DNA from: Rutpela maculata
Lineage: Eukaryota > Arthropoda > Insecta > Coleoptera > Cerambycidae
DNA length: 64,000 nt
Direction: 5' to 3'
Assembly: GCA_936432065.2 (NCBI GenBank)
Contig: OW386287.2
Coordinates: 95,063,091 to 95,127,090, forward strand
Each line of letters starts with the position of its first letter. Positions within the stretch are counted from its first letter, which is position 1. The notes beneath the pieces are model-generated. The model was not told the DNA's origin. It searched no databases and saw only the letters and a program-made list of their open reading frames with translations. The position numbers and the translations under genes are program-made. This document shows positions 1 through 12,302 of this stretch, one piece after another.

Positions 1-3
1 ATT

Positions 4-395
4 AAGCAGGTGAGAGTCCATAAAATTGGTACTTAGTAAATACAAGAGAAGCTAAGGTCTCAAGAAATTTTTTGGCATTAACCACCCTCATTACCACCCC
101 CACCCCATTATTAAAGGGGATGAAAAAAAATTGTGATTTAGTGTATGTACAAGAACCAGAAATCTCAAAATATTTTTTTACCTCATCCACCCCTACTACC
201 ACCCCCCTATCACCACCCCCACCCCACTACCTATGTGGGGTATCGTTTTATGGGTTTTTGAGGTAGAGGATTTCAAATATTATATTACTAAAGTTCCATA
301 AACAATTATTTCCACATACAAAATTTTTTCGTTGTGAGTGACTTGGATAGAGAATCTGGATGTGGAAGTAGTGATTCCTTGGGCAGCGGTTTTTT
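4..395. repeat. Dispersed repeat, first copy (mate at 28251-28580)
   Basis: This stretch is a direct repeat of 28251-28580. Both copies share the opening GAGTCCATAAAAT, the C-rich block ACCACCCCCCTATCACCACC, the phrase GGGTATCGTTTTATGGG (GGATATC in the mate) and the closing GGGCAGCGGTTTT. The first copy holds about 60 bp (the run with ACCACCCTCATTACC) missing from the second. No coding potential is convincing in either. The family is not recognised; an old dispersed repeat or MITE is most likely. Confidence 0.8.
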
Positions 396-567
396 AGATT
401 ATATTAACGAAAAGGAACCATCAATAAATTTTACAATAAGAAAATAATAATGCATTACCTTTCTTATGCATTTTAATTAAAAAATTAGATAACACATACG
501 AAATCAGCCTTTAGATGCAGAAAACAAACACACACGAGCAGATATATAAATTTTAATTCAAATCAAC

Positions 568-960
568 ATGAAAGGTTCTTCAAATGACGAAATTTTAACT
601 AACAGTATAAAAACTGTTCTATTAAATAATCCCGAGAATTTTGTTGATAGCCAATTGACAAACATTGAAAATAAATTGAACATTAAACAATTACAACCTG
701 AACTTAGATTTCTAGCAGTAATTTCATATATACATTGTTTGTCGGATAAATTACGAAGAATGAAGGATCGAAAATAGTTTTTTTTTGTACGGTGTTTCAA
801 ACGGGAACTGCATTAAGATCTGTTTTATCAAAAATTAAGCCGATAAGTATTGCTGAAAATAGTATTTATAGTGTTCCTTGTGAGTGTGTAAATATTATGT
901 GAGTCATCTAGACTTTCAACTTAAGGGGAAATGCGAGAAATTAAAAATTTATTAACACAA
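568..960 (+). pseudogene. Penelope-like element fragment (RT C-terminus to GIY-YIG linker)
   Basis: Broken coding sequence resembling the end of a Penelope-like retroelement polyprotein, which pairs a reverse transcriptase with a GIY-YIG endonuclease. A first open piece begins at ATG 568 and contains SYIHCLSDKLRRMKD, like the conserved PYI-G-LS-KL-R segment. After a frameshift at a T-run near 777-786 the reading continues with TVFQTGTALRSVLSKIKP and IYSVPCEC, matching the segment just before the GIY-YIG active site. A short degraded tail (GESSRLST-like) follows in another frame. Only about 130 codons of a protein normally near 800 residues remain. The assignment rests on motif order, not on an alignment. 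Confidence 0.55.
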
Positions 961-1486
961 GTGGGATAATAATCATATGGTCCAATTGAACTTGACGAAT
1001 ATTTTGGAAAAATAAAGCAATGACACTAAAAAGTAATTTAAAGAATTCCCTATTATTTTGTTAAATGAGGATATGTGCATATCAAATTATCCCACAGGTT
1101 TTTATATCAACATGAATGCTGATCCTCAGAGACGAAGAAAGTAAAAATAAATATAATTTAATGTTTGACGTGACTATGGAAATACATAAACAACAAACTG
1201 TCACTTAAGAGCCCTTAAATAAGTGGCAAAATACCCAATAAAGAGTCCATGTAATCTTCGAAGGGCAGACTTATAAGATATAAAGGCCACATACAACTGG
1301 AAACTTCATGCCAACAATTAACGCCTCAATTTACCACTAATCATCGGGAATGTCTCACCGCTACTGAATAGAATGAATAAGAAATATGCGCAGCGTCAAA
1401 TATTGCTATTAATATATTACAGTTAATAAGATTGTTATGTGCTCTGTGTTTAAAACACTAGAAGAAAATATAATCTAGGTCGCTTT
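961..1486. other. Unassigned AT-rich stretch
   Basis: No open frame of note, no inverted repeat and no recognisable element was seen between the Penelope-like fragment and the SINE at 1500. Confidence 0.4.
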
Positions 1487-1499
1487 TAATATTACAAGT

Positions 1500-1854
1500 G
1501 AATATCAGTCGATATTCCGTTGAAGCAACGTCGAGCGCGGTTAGTACTTGGATGGGCTCCCATCTTGGGAAATACAGCGTTCTCATCCCACCTTCTAGAG
1601 GCTTGTATATCAGTGCATACTCGGAAGTTACGTAATTTCAGACGAGGATTACGTAGTGGATATACCATCCTTCGGAGGGGATGTAAAGCAGGCGGTCCCT
1701 TGTCTATTAAATGTTAGGCAAGTAAAAGATCCCTACTCTTCTTAAGGGAAGAGGTTCGGCAAAATTTCCAGGTTGGGGGTAGCTCGTCTCCTGGCGTCGG
1801 TGATAGGGCCTGGTAGCGGAAATAGGCCAACGTTAAATAGTTAAAAAAAAATAA
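1500..1854 (+). mobile_element. 5S rRNA-derived SINE, copy 1
   Basis: The head reads AAGCAACGTCGAGCGCGG followed by TTAGTACTTGGATGGG, which is the internal control region of eukaryotic 5S rRNA (A-box, intermediate element, C-box), then CTTGGGAAATACAGCG like the 5S 3' part. The first third of 5S is missing or replaced, so this is not a 5S gene. A body of about 240 bp with no resemblance to 5S follows, ending in an A-rich tail. A perfect 13-bp duplication, TAATATTACAAGT, flanks it at 1487-1499 and 1855-1867, the mark of LINE-driven insertion. A second copy lies at 60334-60691. SINEs of this design are called SINE3. Transcription would be by RNA polymerase III from the 5S-like promoter. Confidence 0.88.
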
Positions 1855-1866
1855 TAATATTACAAG

Positions 1867-1903
1867 TACCATACACCATACACCATACACCATACACCAT
1901 ATA
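1867..1903. repeat. Heptamer microsatellite (ACACCAT)n
   Basis: About five tandem copies of ACACCAT directly follow the right target-site duplication of the 5S-derived SINE. They may have grown from the element's tail or be a chance neighbour. Confidence 0.85.
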
Positions 1904-2080
1904 TCTTACTGAAGTAATTGTTCAAGAGGTTAATCAGGGCTATTATGGAAGGAAAGAATAATAAACTCCCTGGCGCCGGTAGCATAACATCTGAAACAAT
2001 AAAAAAAACGTTAAAAAGTTGAATTAAAAGTAAAACCATTTAATCATCGAATCAATATGGTAATAAATCATCAGTACTCG

Positions 2081-3300
2081 AGATTGGAATTATTAAAACA
2101 CTCTATAAAAGCGGGGAAAGAGTTGAAGTAAGTAATTACAGAGCTAAAACTTCAATTTTCAACTTTGCGAAGATTTTATAAAAAATAATAAAAAAAATAT
2201 ATTATTAAGTTTTTTAAACAAGTACAAAATAATTACCGATAAACAATATGGACTTAGGAAAAATAGATCTTCTCAAGATGCGAGATACTTCAAAATTTAC
2301 GAATCTTTGGATAAGAGTGAACCAACTTTGACAGTCCTGGTCGATCTTGGCAATGCGCTTGACACAGCATGCCACTCTAAACTGCTTTAGAAACTTTATA
2401 TTGTCGGTATTAGGTGAGGTGAGAGGTTTTCAACTTCTACAATATTTTCGAGAAAATAAAATAAAATTTGTCTTGATACCGTGCGTGTAATTTCCCATTA
2501 GGCATGTACATTCACGTAGCGCGAGAAATATGACAACACCGGCAACCGTACATTCGTCCATCGGTGGAGCATTCCAGCTCTGTTATTTCATTTCAGCCAA
2601 CTGGCACACGCGATGTTGCAATTCTACTCCCCATGCCTAGCCCGCGACTACACACACGGTATAAGATAGACATAGTATTACCAAAATAGTCATATATAGA
2701 GTTCCACAGGGAACCGCACTGAGACCATTTTTATTTTTAGAGTACATCAACGATCTATCAAATTTGAGTAGTTCAGGAAAAATAGTAAACTGTATAGATA
2801 ACACAGTTATTTTTTATACGGGTAAATCATGGAATTATTTGTGAAGCGATATATAAAGAGACTAATCTAGGATTATAAATGGTATAATAATAACATCTGA
2901 AAACTAAACTCGATAAAACGAAATAAGCCGTATTTGTGCATACAAAGTCGGCTTACCTCAGTATAAATCGATATCTATACAAATAAATGATGGGATTATA
3001 AATCTGAAAGAAAGTGATAACTTGAAATGTCTAGGTGTCATTATAGATTGTCATTTAAGATGGGATAGCAAATAAATTTTATTGTCAAAAAGATCACAGA
3101 CATTATCTCAAAATAAAAATATCCTGCAACTTTCTAGTTTCTTGGTACTTTAGAACGATATATATCTTTAACTAAAGCCCTTATCAGACTATGCAACTTA
3201 GTTGCCATGATTCGATTGCGGCAACGAACTAAATAAATTTGTATTGCAGTAACAAATAGGTACAAGACAAATGTCTAGAATAGTGGAAAAGTTTCCCGCG
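2081..3300 (+). pseudogene. Non-LTR retrotransposon reverse transcriptase, degraded
   Basis: Decayed reverse transcriptase of a non-LTR retrotransposon. Blocks appear in the expected order but in shifting frames: LYKSGERVEVSNYR (P-x-x-K-x-G-x-x-x-x-x-NYRP block), QYGLRKNRSSQDA (the Q-GFR-GRST block), LVDLGNALDTACHSKLL (block with the first catalytic Asp), VPQGTALRPFLF and YINDL, then a spoiled YADD region (IDNTVIF), and KCLGVIIDCHLRWDS (K-LG-x-x-x-D block). Many stop codons and frameshifts are present, and block VPQGT is separated from the preceding block by an inserted MITE. The block spellings fit the jockey/CR1-like assemblage but the clade is not settled. The element's 5' end and endonuclease are absent. 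Confidence 0.75.
2471..2666. mobile_element. MITE-like insertion within the RT pseudogene
   Basis: A GC-richer block of about 196 bp interrupts the RT reading between residues KIKFV and the VPQGT block. Its ends are inverted: TCTTGATACCGTGCGTG at the left and the complement of CACACACGGTATAAGA at the right, with further matches inward (GGCATG / CATGCC). No clear target-site duplication was found, so the superfamily is unknown. Confidence 0.55.
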
Positions 3301-3413
3301 ACAGAGGCAGGCTAAAGAATTCATTAAAGAACGATCGGCCAAATTCACGGAAGGTCCACTATACCAAAATAGAAAAGCCATTAGGATAATAGTTGTTCTT
3401 CTAACTGGGTCTT

Positions 3414-3812
3414 CTAACTGGACGATCTACGAGTAAATGTTATCATCTTGCATTTAGCAATATTTAGCTTAAGGAAATTGTTGGAACACCACACAGAAAC
3501 GTTATTGATTTCAGTTTGTAAATTAGCACAGTCGTTATAACTGTTTACACTTGCATAGATTTTGAGATCATCCGCAAAAAGTAGTTGGTGGCAATTGATT
3601 GTTGAAGTTATGTCATCAAGGTTTGAGTCATGTGGAACGCCTGACATAGCTAAGTAATTTGGAGACCTGTGACCACCGTGTTTACGAATTGTTCCCTAGA
3701 AAACAAGTAGGACGTGAAGAGCAAGCTCAAGGTACCTGAAAATCCAATGGCATTTAGCTTGGATAACAATAAATAGTGATCAAATGCTTTTTGGATATCT
3801 GTGTATATACAT
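3414..3812 (-). pseudogene. Second non-LTR reverse transcriptase fragment
   Basis: Read on the minus strand, a frame beginning near 3812 gives DIQKAFDHYLLLSKLNAIGF, the block with the first catalytic Asp. A second frame gives SGVPHDSNLDD, a mangled SGVPQGS block with the LGPLLF segment deleted, then LLFADDLKIYASVNS with an intact F-A-D-D active site and WCSNNFLKLNIAKCK. It is therefore a different family, in opposite orientation, from the RT at 2081-3300. It is truncated at both ends, with one internal deletion of roughly 15 codons. Confidence 0.75.
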
Positions 3813-3984
3813 GCGGTAATAGACAAAACCTGTTATTATACAATATACATAGCCTGCACAAACTGTGATTAATTTTGTGATTATCCTAGTAGGGTTCACC
3901 TTAATTGTATGTTCCTCATTTTCTTTATAAAATCCTAGAAAATATCTATTGTTAGCGTAGTTAATAAACAACGTAGTCACATAT

Positions 3985-5981
3985 GGATAAGTACTAAAAT
4001 TTTTCTTAATGTCAAGATAATATTACAAAAACAAAATTTACAAAAATATATTTGTTTTACAATAAAAAAAACAAAATAAAAACTATTTTATTAGGGATTA
4101 TCTTATTATATTATTACTATTGAGTACTTCGTGAGTTCCTTCCATATGCGTTTATTTATTATTAATAAAATGTTGCATATTCTTATTGTTCTTATTTCTC
4201 CATATGGGAAAAAAAGTTATTATTATTATCAAAATTCTCTAAAATCAGAACATATATTTTATAAATATATGCTAGAAAACAGACAGGCCCAAATTTGAGG
4301 CATATGGTTATTGTTGTACATTTTCTTAGACATAATTTTGGTGCCAAAACCTAGATGAGAGGTCATGGATGATTGTGGGATTGAAATGGCAGAAGGTCAC
4401 AACTCTAATCGTCTATGTCTAAATTTGGATTTTAAAATGTTGAAAAAGTCACACAGATATATTTTTTATTCTAATGGAAATCCTAAGCGTTATTGCCATT
4501 TAATATTAAAAATTTTACTTGTAATGATTTTAATAATTAGATATTTCTAAATGTGTAGAGTTTAGGGTTTATCTTTATTACAGTATTTAATAAAAGTCGA
4601 ATTTATCATGTTATCATTTAGTAGTTGTTGATATGTATCAATACATACATACCTACTTATTATATTCTCTAGCTAAATATAATTCGTGGTGCCGTTAAGA
4701 ATTGGCAATTTTTTTGAAACATTAGCTCATCTCAGTCCCTATTTTTTATTTAAAAATATTTTCGTCGATAATAAAAATGCCACTTATTATATTACCCCCG
4801 ACATTAAAAATATATGTCGATGAATACATGCGGAAAGAAGGGCATAAAATTCGTTATATCATACAACTTAAAAAGTTTTTCAAGGAATATTTCGCATTTT
4901 AAAGGGAAATAAATCGTTTTATCCGACATAAATACATCTGACCAAATAATTGCAGCTGCCGGCTACTTCTTTCCTGATCAAACATAGATGACCAAGAACG
5001 GGTCTGCCAATATAAAGGAATAGCATATCTCCCTTCTTCCATTATGTAAATTAATGTGGAACAGCACAGAATAGGAGCGTGCAGTAGTAAAAATAAAGAC
5101 CGCATAAAAAATCTAAAGAATAACCCAGAAAATGCGGTTTCCAAAACCTATACTTAACTTATAAATCCTCACATTATATGGGCATAAATTTAAGGATATA
5201 TTACCAAATTAGGGAAAATAGAACATATTTAAATATAGGGTGATATAAAAAGTCAATTGTGCAATGTCAACCACTTTTTTATTATACATTAGTCCGTTAA
5301 AATTTTTAATAAAAAGAAAATGAAAGGAAAAAGATATCTTTTTAAATGATACGTTTGAAACTTAAAATGCGTGAGAAATTCAAACACGTGGATATAATAT
5401 CTTTTATGTGCTACCCCAATTTGATATAATGAGATTTTTTTTGTGTACATAAAAATGTTAAATGAAGAAATACGATACCTAAAAAACCAATATACGTTCT
5501 AAATGTAAGTTGCGGAAACGAAGGGGAACCGCAACAGAAGATAGTTGTTTTCTACACTGACAAGATGGTCTGAAAAATTAATAGCTATTAAGGATTAGGT
5601 ATCAACATATTATATTAATAACATTGTAATAAAAGTAAAATTACTAATAATTTTTGGCCAAAAGTATACACTCCGCAAGTTGTTTTATTCAATAAGTGCA
5701 ATGCGTATAACACTAGTTCATTGAACAAATTATTATTATTTTTTAAATTTATAGTAAATCTTTTGTTATAAACAATTTACAAGTATTGAAGGAGTGGAAC
5801 TACTGAAGACTGAAGACAAGGTAAAGCGGTGGAGGAAATATATTTAACAATATAATTAAAGTAAATAAAAATCAACATCGAAGTTTATTAATAATACTGA
5901 ATAAAAAAACTGTATGAAATTAATTGAATAAATTAACAGTAATATTAATGTATCATATAAACAACACATCATTATGTAATA
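3985..5981. other. Unassigned AT-rich stretch
   Basis: Two kilobases without a gene that I can support. Short open frames at 4365-4550 (plus) and 4899-5144 (minus) have no recognisable motif or codon signal. No long inverted repeat was seen. Confidence 0.4.
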
Positions 5982-6113
5982 GTATATTACGTAATGAGTG
6001 ATGTAAGAAGCAAATTACGCACGAATGGAAAAGTTGCGCACGATGCCGCGTAGCGGCGAGTGCGTATTTCCATGAGTGCGTAATTGCCTTACAACTCGAA
6101 TTATGTAGTATAC
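5982..6113. repeat. Palindromic hairpin element with GC-rich loop
   Basis: Imperfect inverted repeat of about 130 bp. The left arm GTATATTACGTAATGAGTG...AAATTACGCAC pairs with a right arm ending GTGCGTAATTGCC...TTATGTAGTATAC. The apex, GCCGCGTAGCGGC at 6045-6057, is itself self-complementary and far richer in G+C than its surroundings. The same plan recurs at 24661, 38003, 60125 and 63352. Confidence 0.75.
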
Positions 6114-6289
6114 TTTACCTACGATCATATTTACTTAGAAATTTAGTAAAATCTGGATTTAGTTTACTAGTCAACAATATTATTTAACAAATGTTATGTC
6201 AGTTTTGACAGCGTTTGAAAATTAAGTAGGCGCATTTGTTTTTTTAAACCCCGCGTCAGCGATATAAGCCACCTATAATTGCGTGTCCC

Positions 6290-6336
6290 GTGCGTTTTGT
6301 TTACCGTGCGATTTGTTTACAGTGCGTTTTGTTTAC
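6290..6336. repeat. Three tandem 16-bp units
   Basis: Three successive copies of GTGCGTTTTGTTTACC, differing by one or two bases, lie in a stretch with no gene. Confidence 0.7.
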
Positions 6337-6529
6337 AATATGTAAAATTCAACTTACATAGATGGCAGGTAGTGTGCTTTTTACTATTTACAGTAGTGAT
6401 CGTACGTAAAACAAATTTAAACATTAATACACGATTTATTAGTGCATGAAATCAATATACGATTACAGTGCTAGTCATAATTTACGTCGCGTTTCGATGT
6501 CAAAACAAGTACAAGTTTACATGCAATGT

Positions 6530-7030
6530 CTACTAACTGTTAAGATGACATACATAGCCATCATACTGCCAAATATGACATATGGAGTTAAAATAGGATA
6601 TCAAAAGCCAACAAAAGAAGTCTGAGAATAGCTACTAGTAAAAACAGGAATAAAGCAACTACATAAAACGTTAATATAAATAAGAGGGAAAAGAATTACA
6701 AAAAGAGCAGAAACAAACGCAATGAAGTACTACTATATATGCTCGCCCGAAATCAGCAACAGGGGAAACAGAAGGTGCAGAAGAAGAAGAATTCTTGAAG
6801 CAAAAACACAAAGAGAGAAGTATAAACACACTATATCACTACATAATGCAGTAACTTATTTCACAAACACTTACACTTCCCATCCCACATTCCTGTACCA
6901 TGCGTTATATGGCTCTGGCTGCTGACAACAAGCATGACCTAAATCTAACTCAACTTAGACATAGCCCATCTCGCTGGTATGTTTCCTGGGAGTGGCAGCA
7001 CTGCCTACCGTACGATGGTCAATCAATCAA
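6530..7030 (+). pseudogene. Non-LTR retrotransposon 3'-end remnant, copy 1
   Basis: The start translates as TYIAIILPNMTYGVKIGY, like the post-RT segment of a LINE ORF. The remainder matches repeats at 24050-24500 and 26310-26625. Shared stretches include ATATATGCTC, the run AGCAGAAACA, CATTTCACCAACACTTA-type sequence, TTGTACCATGCGT and GCTCTxGCTxCTGACAACAAGC. It closes on GGTCAATCAATCAATG, similar to GGTAAATCAATCGGTTAATC in copy 3. Multiple stops show it is dead. The clade was not determined. Confidence 0.6.
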
Positions 7031-7317
7031 TGTCTACTAACTTTACGCTGTTCTCTGCAACGTTTGATCAACGAGGGGATATTTTCACATGCAATTTTCT
7101 CGAAAACTGCTAATCCTAGAAAAAAAGTTTCAAATAAAAAAGTTGCCTCCGTCCTTTATCTTTGTTTCTTCCCAATATATTTGGCATCTATTCCTAAAGA
7201 TAAGAAAGTTTTCCTCTTGCTATACTTATCCCTGCAAATTCTCATATTTTATTGACATGGCCTTAGAAAAAATAAACATATTTTCTACATTTATTAACAT
7301 TTGACCTTCATATTAAG

Positions 7318-7762
<445 letters not shown>

Positions 7763-7995
7763 ATAGTGATAATACGGTAACAACTTGAGACCAATTCATT
7801 GTTCGTATTTAAGTTAAAGCGAATTAAGAAAAAAAACATTGTTTACATTTATTTTTAAATTATTCATCCAAAATACGCAGAGAACGAGGGAAACCTCGGA
7901 AGTTAATGATTGTGTTAAATAATTATTTATATTAATTGACTTATTTCACGTTAGAAAGCTTAGTAAAAAAGTGGCATGGCGAGAATTAGGTTAGT

Positions 7996-8222
7996 GATCT
8001 AAAAATAACAAAAAGTCACTGCACATGTCGACCAAACTTGTAAAAATTAAATATCTAAAATATAATAATCACATTATTGTTTTAATTGTCTTTAATGTTA
8101 AGCTTACTTTAGAAAATTCAAGTTTACTTTATTAAGTTGAACATCGGATTATTATATTATAGGTATTTCATTTCTATAAAGTTTGTGAATTCGTCAACAT
8201 GTGCAGTGACTTTTAGTGATAC
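7996..8222. mobile_element. Hairpin MITE
   Basis: Inverted arms of roughly 70 bp. The left contains AAAAGTCACTGCACATGTCG and the right its complement form CAACATGTGCAGTGACTTTT, with weaker matching to AATATAATAAT / ATTATTATATT near the centre. No coding content. Confidence 0.7.
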
Positions 8223-8484
8223 CAATCTAGTTTTCTCCGGGACACCATCCCTGAATCGATTCAAAAATTTTCTGATTGGCTTTTAGAGACAATTTTATAG
8301 AATGGTACTAGGCTATTGAAAACTAAAGAAGGAAAAAATGTTTTTTCTCGTACGAATATCAAAAAAAAATATCATATCAGTATCATTCTATCAAATATTA
8401 TCAAAAACCTTATCAAAGAACTTTTTCAATCGGTTCAGGTATGTAGAAGAAATTGTCGAATTACGAAATTATTTTCTTAAACAC

Positions 8485-10404
8485 GGCACCGCCACCCTTT
8501 TTTTTCTTATGGGTTACGGTGCCAGAAGCTCCGCCGTACTGAAGCTTAAGCTTATTGTACACCATAGTCTTGTTATTCCATTAATCCCGTTCCTCTGAAA
8601 AAGGAGAGTATATGGTCAATGGGAGCTCTGGCTATTTCTTCCGGGGTCACGGTTGGTCCCCCGAAGTATTATATGAAAACCTCCCAGTCACCAAGGCTGG
8701 AGATTCACATAGTATGTGGTGAGGAGTTGCCTCATCCTCACCACACATACTGCATTCTGGATTGTCCTTCACACCTATGTTGGTTAGGTGTCTACTCAGT
8801 TTGCAGTGTCCTGTTAGGTTTCCCACTATACATCTCAGCTGTTTTCTGCTCAGCTTTAGCAATTCGTTGGTCTTTGTCTTGGATGGCCCGCCAGTGATGA
8901 ACATACTTGATTGTCTCATCCCCGGCGCCTCGGTCCAGTACAAGTTATGTTTCTGACTCAATAGTTCCTTTACCATTCCTCTTGCGGTATTATATGATAT
9001 CCCGCAAGATGGCTCGGGTCCCATCAAGGCTGCTTTTGCGCCTTCTTTGGCCAGCTTATCTGCTTCTTCGTTGCCTTCATTGCCCTGGTGTCCTCGTGTC
9101 CACTCCAGTTGTATACTGTTGTGTTCCACCATTTTCGCCAGGGATTCAAGGCAGTCCTTTACCGTTTTGGAACGTATCTCTACTGCATTCAAAGCTTTAA
9201 GAGCTACTTGACTGTCAGTAATAATGCGGATTCGTTTGTCGATGTATGACTTCCATATCATTTCTTGTGCACAGATTTCTATAGCTGTGACTTCTGCTTG
9301 GAACACAGTTGCGGTGCTGCCCAGGTTCGGACTAATATCTGTCCCTGGTTGGTCCCCCGTAACACCTGTTCCAGTATTTCTTGACGTTTTCGATCCGTCA
9401 GTATACCTTATGGTATCATTTGGATGTCTTCGCAGTTGTCTCGTTCCTCCCTCTTCCGTATTGGGTATGTACACCCTGAAAGTCTTTGTGAAGTTGTCGC
9501 TTACGCTGATTCTATCTGACTTGCATATCCAGTAGTCGATTTTTTCCTATTTGTTGGAATATTTCGGTATGGTATCCTATTCTTGGAATGGTCCCATGTC
9601 CGTTTGTTTTTAGCCTGTACGCCGTTAACAGTGCCTCACTTTCCACAACTAAATGTAGTGGAGGCAGGCAACGTAGTGTTTCCATGGCTGCGGTAGGCGT
9701 TATTTACATTGCTTCCGTTATACCTAGACATGCCAGTCTTTGTACTTTTCGTAGTTTTCTCATTGCCTTCCCTTTTCAGGCTTTATGCCACCAGATCAGG
9801 GAGGCATAGGTTATTATAGGTACTATAACCTTTTGGTACAGCCAGTGCACCATTCTTGAAGTTTAATTTGGTGTCTAGAATCAGTCCCAAGTATTTGACT
9901 TCGTTGCTCACCTGCAATTCATTTCCCCGGAGATATAATCTTCCCATGTTGAGTTTCCTCTTTCTTGTGAACGCGACCACAGTGGTCTTTCCTGGACTCA
10001 CGGAAAGAACTTCTTGGGTACACCATTCGTTTACCATAACGAGGGCTCTCTGCATCTTTTCCGATGCAGCGCCCTCGTGTTTTCCTGTTACCAAGATAGC
10101 GATATCGTCTGAATAACCTTGCGCATATATTCCCTGCTGTTCCAGTCCGCAACCAGGCACCACCCTGCGGGCATCCTCAGGTCACGGACACCTCCTCTGT
10201 TGTGGATCCTGGCGTGGACTGAATTTTTCTAGTTCTAAGTGGCAAGTCGATCCATCTTGTTATTGATTTTTTGTCTCCGCGCCTCTTCACTGCATCACGT
10301 GAGTCGAATGAGGTATTATCGAAGGTTTCCTCTATGTCTAAGAAGGTTCCTATGGCAGTTTCTTTACTGTCTAGGGCCTTTTCTATTCTTTGAGTAACCG
10401 CCAC
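8485..10404 (-). pseudogene. LOA-like non-LTR retrotransposon: RT and RNase H pseudogene
   Basis: The 3' two-thirds of a non-LTR ORF2, read right to left. At 10404-10177: RIEKAL and FLDIEETFDNTSFDS, the block with the first catalytic Asp. GCPQGG follows after an in-frame stop, and a deletion of about 50 codons removes the next block. At 10163-9783: GIYAQGYSDDIAILVTGK with YSDD intact, then FTRKRKL and VKYLGLILDTKL. The 9780-9480 interval, shifted in frame, reads ITYASLIWW and LRCLPPLHLVVESEALLTAY. At 9474-8647: RNase H with YTDGSKT, FQAEVTAIE, ITDSQVALKAL and RGHQGNEGNEEADKLAKEGA (D, E, D, D present), then a terminal CxxC...HHxxxC finger. A frameshift near 8650 precedes the short C-terminus ending FFRGTGLM. 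RNase H plus these spellings suggest the LOA/Baggins group. The endonuclease and ORF1 are missing. Confidence 0.82.
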
Positions 10405-11349
10405 TCTTAATAAACGTTCAAATCACTCTAATATAATATGGTACATTTTTTGAAGTAGAACTTCTCTTTTCAAAAACTATAATCAAAATCAATTTCTTGC
10501 GGAATTAACCAATTAGAAATTATTTTTACCAGCGAAACTGAGCACTGGCGCTGGCGCGCTGAACGAGAATAGAGCACATACACAGCGGGGTGTGCAATAC
10601 CTATATATCATATGCTTGTAGTCGTAAGGGTTACTTCTTATTCTATTACATTTTAAGTACTAGTTATTACGCTTATTTGTTTTTAGAGAAAGTTGTACTT
10701 TATATCTTTTAAGTAACAAAAACATATTCCATAACCTTGCTGTTAGTGGTACAAAGTGGACAAAGGCATGATGTTCATACAAGCCTTTATGGCATGGCCA
10801 CTCAACACACTGCAATGAGCTCAGAGGTAGCAGAAATCGGAGATTTTTTACAATGAGATGGCTCCCATAGTTTTTGAGATATTCGATTTCATAAGTAATC
10901 GTGCATACTCCAGCTGTATATTTTGGAGATTAAATTAAAAAAATTGAACCAAATAAGGTTTAAAAATGTTGCTAGTTAATCATGATACTATAAGGGAGGT
11001 AGTACTGATACCTAACTTGTCAGAAACTAAAAATTCAATATGAACAATCCAATATAGCTACCATGGTTGCGAAATTTGTACAAAAAATGAAATTTGGTAC
11101 ATGGGGATTTCAGGATCTCTGATAAGCTTGTTGATGTGAAAGCTTAAAAATTCAAAAACACGGATATTCGGATTTCTTTTATTAAATAGAGCTAAATAGA
11201 AGACCACTAAAAATGTTGAAATCATTATTTTGAAAATATTCAAATACCTTCAAACAAATGGTCATTAAAAATTATGAATAATTGAGTAAGATTGATATTG
11301 AGGTCGACTTAAAAATTAACAAATAATAAAATCAAATGTATTCTTATAT
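10405..11349. other. Unassigned; contains a diverged repeat at about 11030-11310
   Basis: No gene. The part from about 11030 to 11310 is a diverged relative of about 16430-16710. Shared phrases include ATTTCAG-ATTCTCT/ATCTCT, AAAGCTTAAAAATTC/AAAGCTTAAAAAAATC, ACGGATATTxxxxTTT and GTxGAxTTAAAAA. Their origin is unknown. Confidence 0.45.
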
Positions 11350-11660
11350 CCCAGTAAATAAAGACAAATTTGAGGCCAAAATAGGAAAAAATTACGAGAA
11401 AGCTGGTTTATTATGGAGACCTTCTTTGAGATGCCCTTAGTACATCCTGAGAAGTTCGAGCAATTTGAGCCATGGCTTTCTTTGTGGGAGGGGGGGGGGG
11501 GGTTAAGGGGCGATTTTTAGTTTTTTGCCATTATCTCGAAAAGTATCACTTTTTTGACAAAATTAGTCACGAGCAAAAAATATTTCTTATAAAATTCTAC
11601 ACAAAAAAGGTCATCACACTTTTCTTCGTAAGATCAATCGTTTCAAAGGTATACAGTACG

Positions 11661-11775
11661 TACATAAAATGTTGTGTGTCTAATTGTGAGGACAAAGTTT
11701 CACAAAGACATTCATTCCCAAATCCAAGAAAGACATTAATCGATTTAAAAAATGGTTAGAAGTCATCAAGCAATA
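11661..11775 (+). pseudogene. THAP-type zinc-finger N-terminus, truncated
   Basis: The reading YIKCCVSNCEDKVSQRHSFP fits the start of a THAP domain: C-x(2-4)-C close to the N-terminus followed by a spaced H-S-F-P. A frameshift near 11750 then gives a short K-W-L-E-V-I-K-like stretch. THAP domains bind DNA through a C2CH zinc site. The later Cys/His ligands and the AVPTIF-type end were not identified, so only the first 40 residues or so are supported. It starts within 25 bp of the end of element A's left terminal repeat, where a transposon ORF would be expected to begin. Confidence 0.5.
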
Positions 11776-12302
11776 GAAAAACAGTAATAAACACAGTAGT
11801 AGAAGCAGCAGAAAAAAAAATAGCAAGTGCGGTTGCAGATAAATTAGTTCTAGTTTCTAGTGTTTCTACTGTTGTGTTGCTTTATAAATATTCTATTTGT
11901 CTTCGTAGATAATCTTCAAACAGCAATATTATATGTTAAAGGGGGGTGGAATTTATAGAAGATATACTTTCTGCAACTAAATTTCATTCAGTCATTTAAA
12001 TATTGCACGATAATAAAAAAAAACAATAAAAGAAATGTAAAAAGTGGGCATTTTAAAAAAAATTTATTTGTCTCTTAACGGATAGACTTTATTAAGGATA
12101 CAAAAGCAGGTATGTATTATACGTAAGCTGTCATTAGTATCAAAATAATCCTATCATTTAAAATAGAGTAAGTATTAAGCATTAATTGACTATTTTTATT
12201 ATGTAAACTATTTGCATGTACAGTATAATACCAGAGCTTCAGAAACCTATCCTAAACCTATTTTAATATATATAATTATTATCAAATGTGGCACAGTTCT
12301 TC

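Noticed and set aside
1500..1620. Possible functional 5S rRNA gene
   Set aside because: The first third of 5S is missing, the 3' part diverges, and the sequence continues into a repeated body flanked by target-site duplications, so it is a SINE.
4365..4550. 61-codon plus-strand frame with hydrophobic end
   Set aside because: Length is within chance expectation for this base composition and no motif or homologous block is visible.
4899..5144. 81-codon minus-strand frame that loosely recalls the Trp/Arg-rich start of Harbinger nucleases
   Set aside because: The order of Trp, Arg and acidic residues does not fit in any frame; too weak to call.
9224..9535. 103-codon plus-strand frame with Pro/Val-rich content
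   Set aside because: Antisense to the RNase H domain of the LOA-like pseudogene, whose catalytic motifs read on the minus strand.
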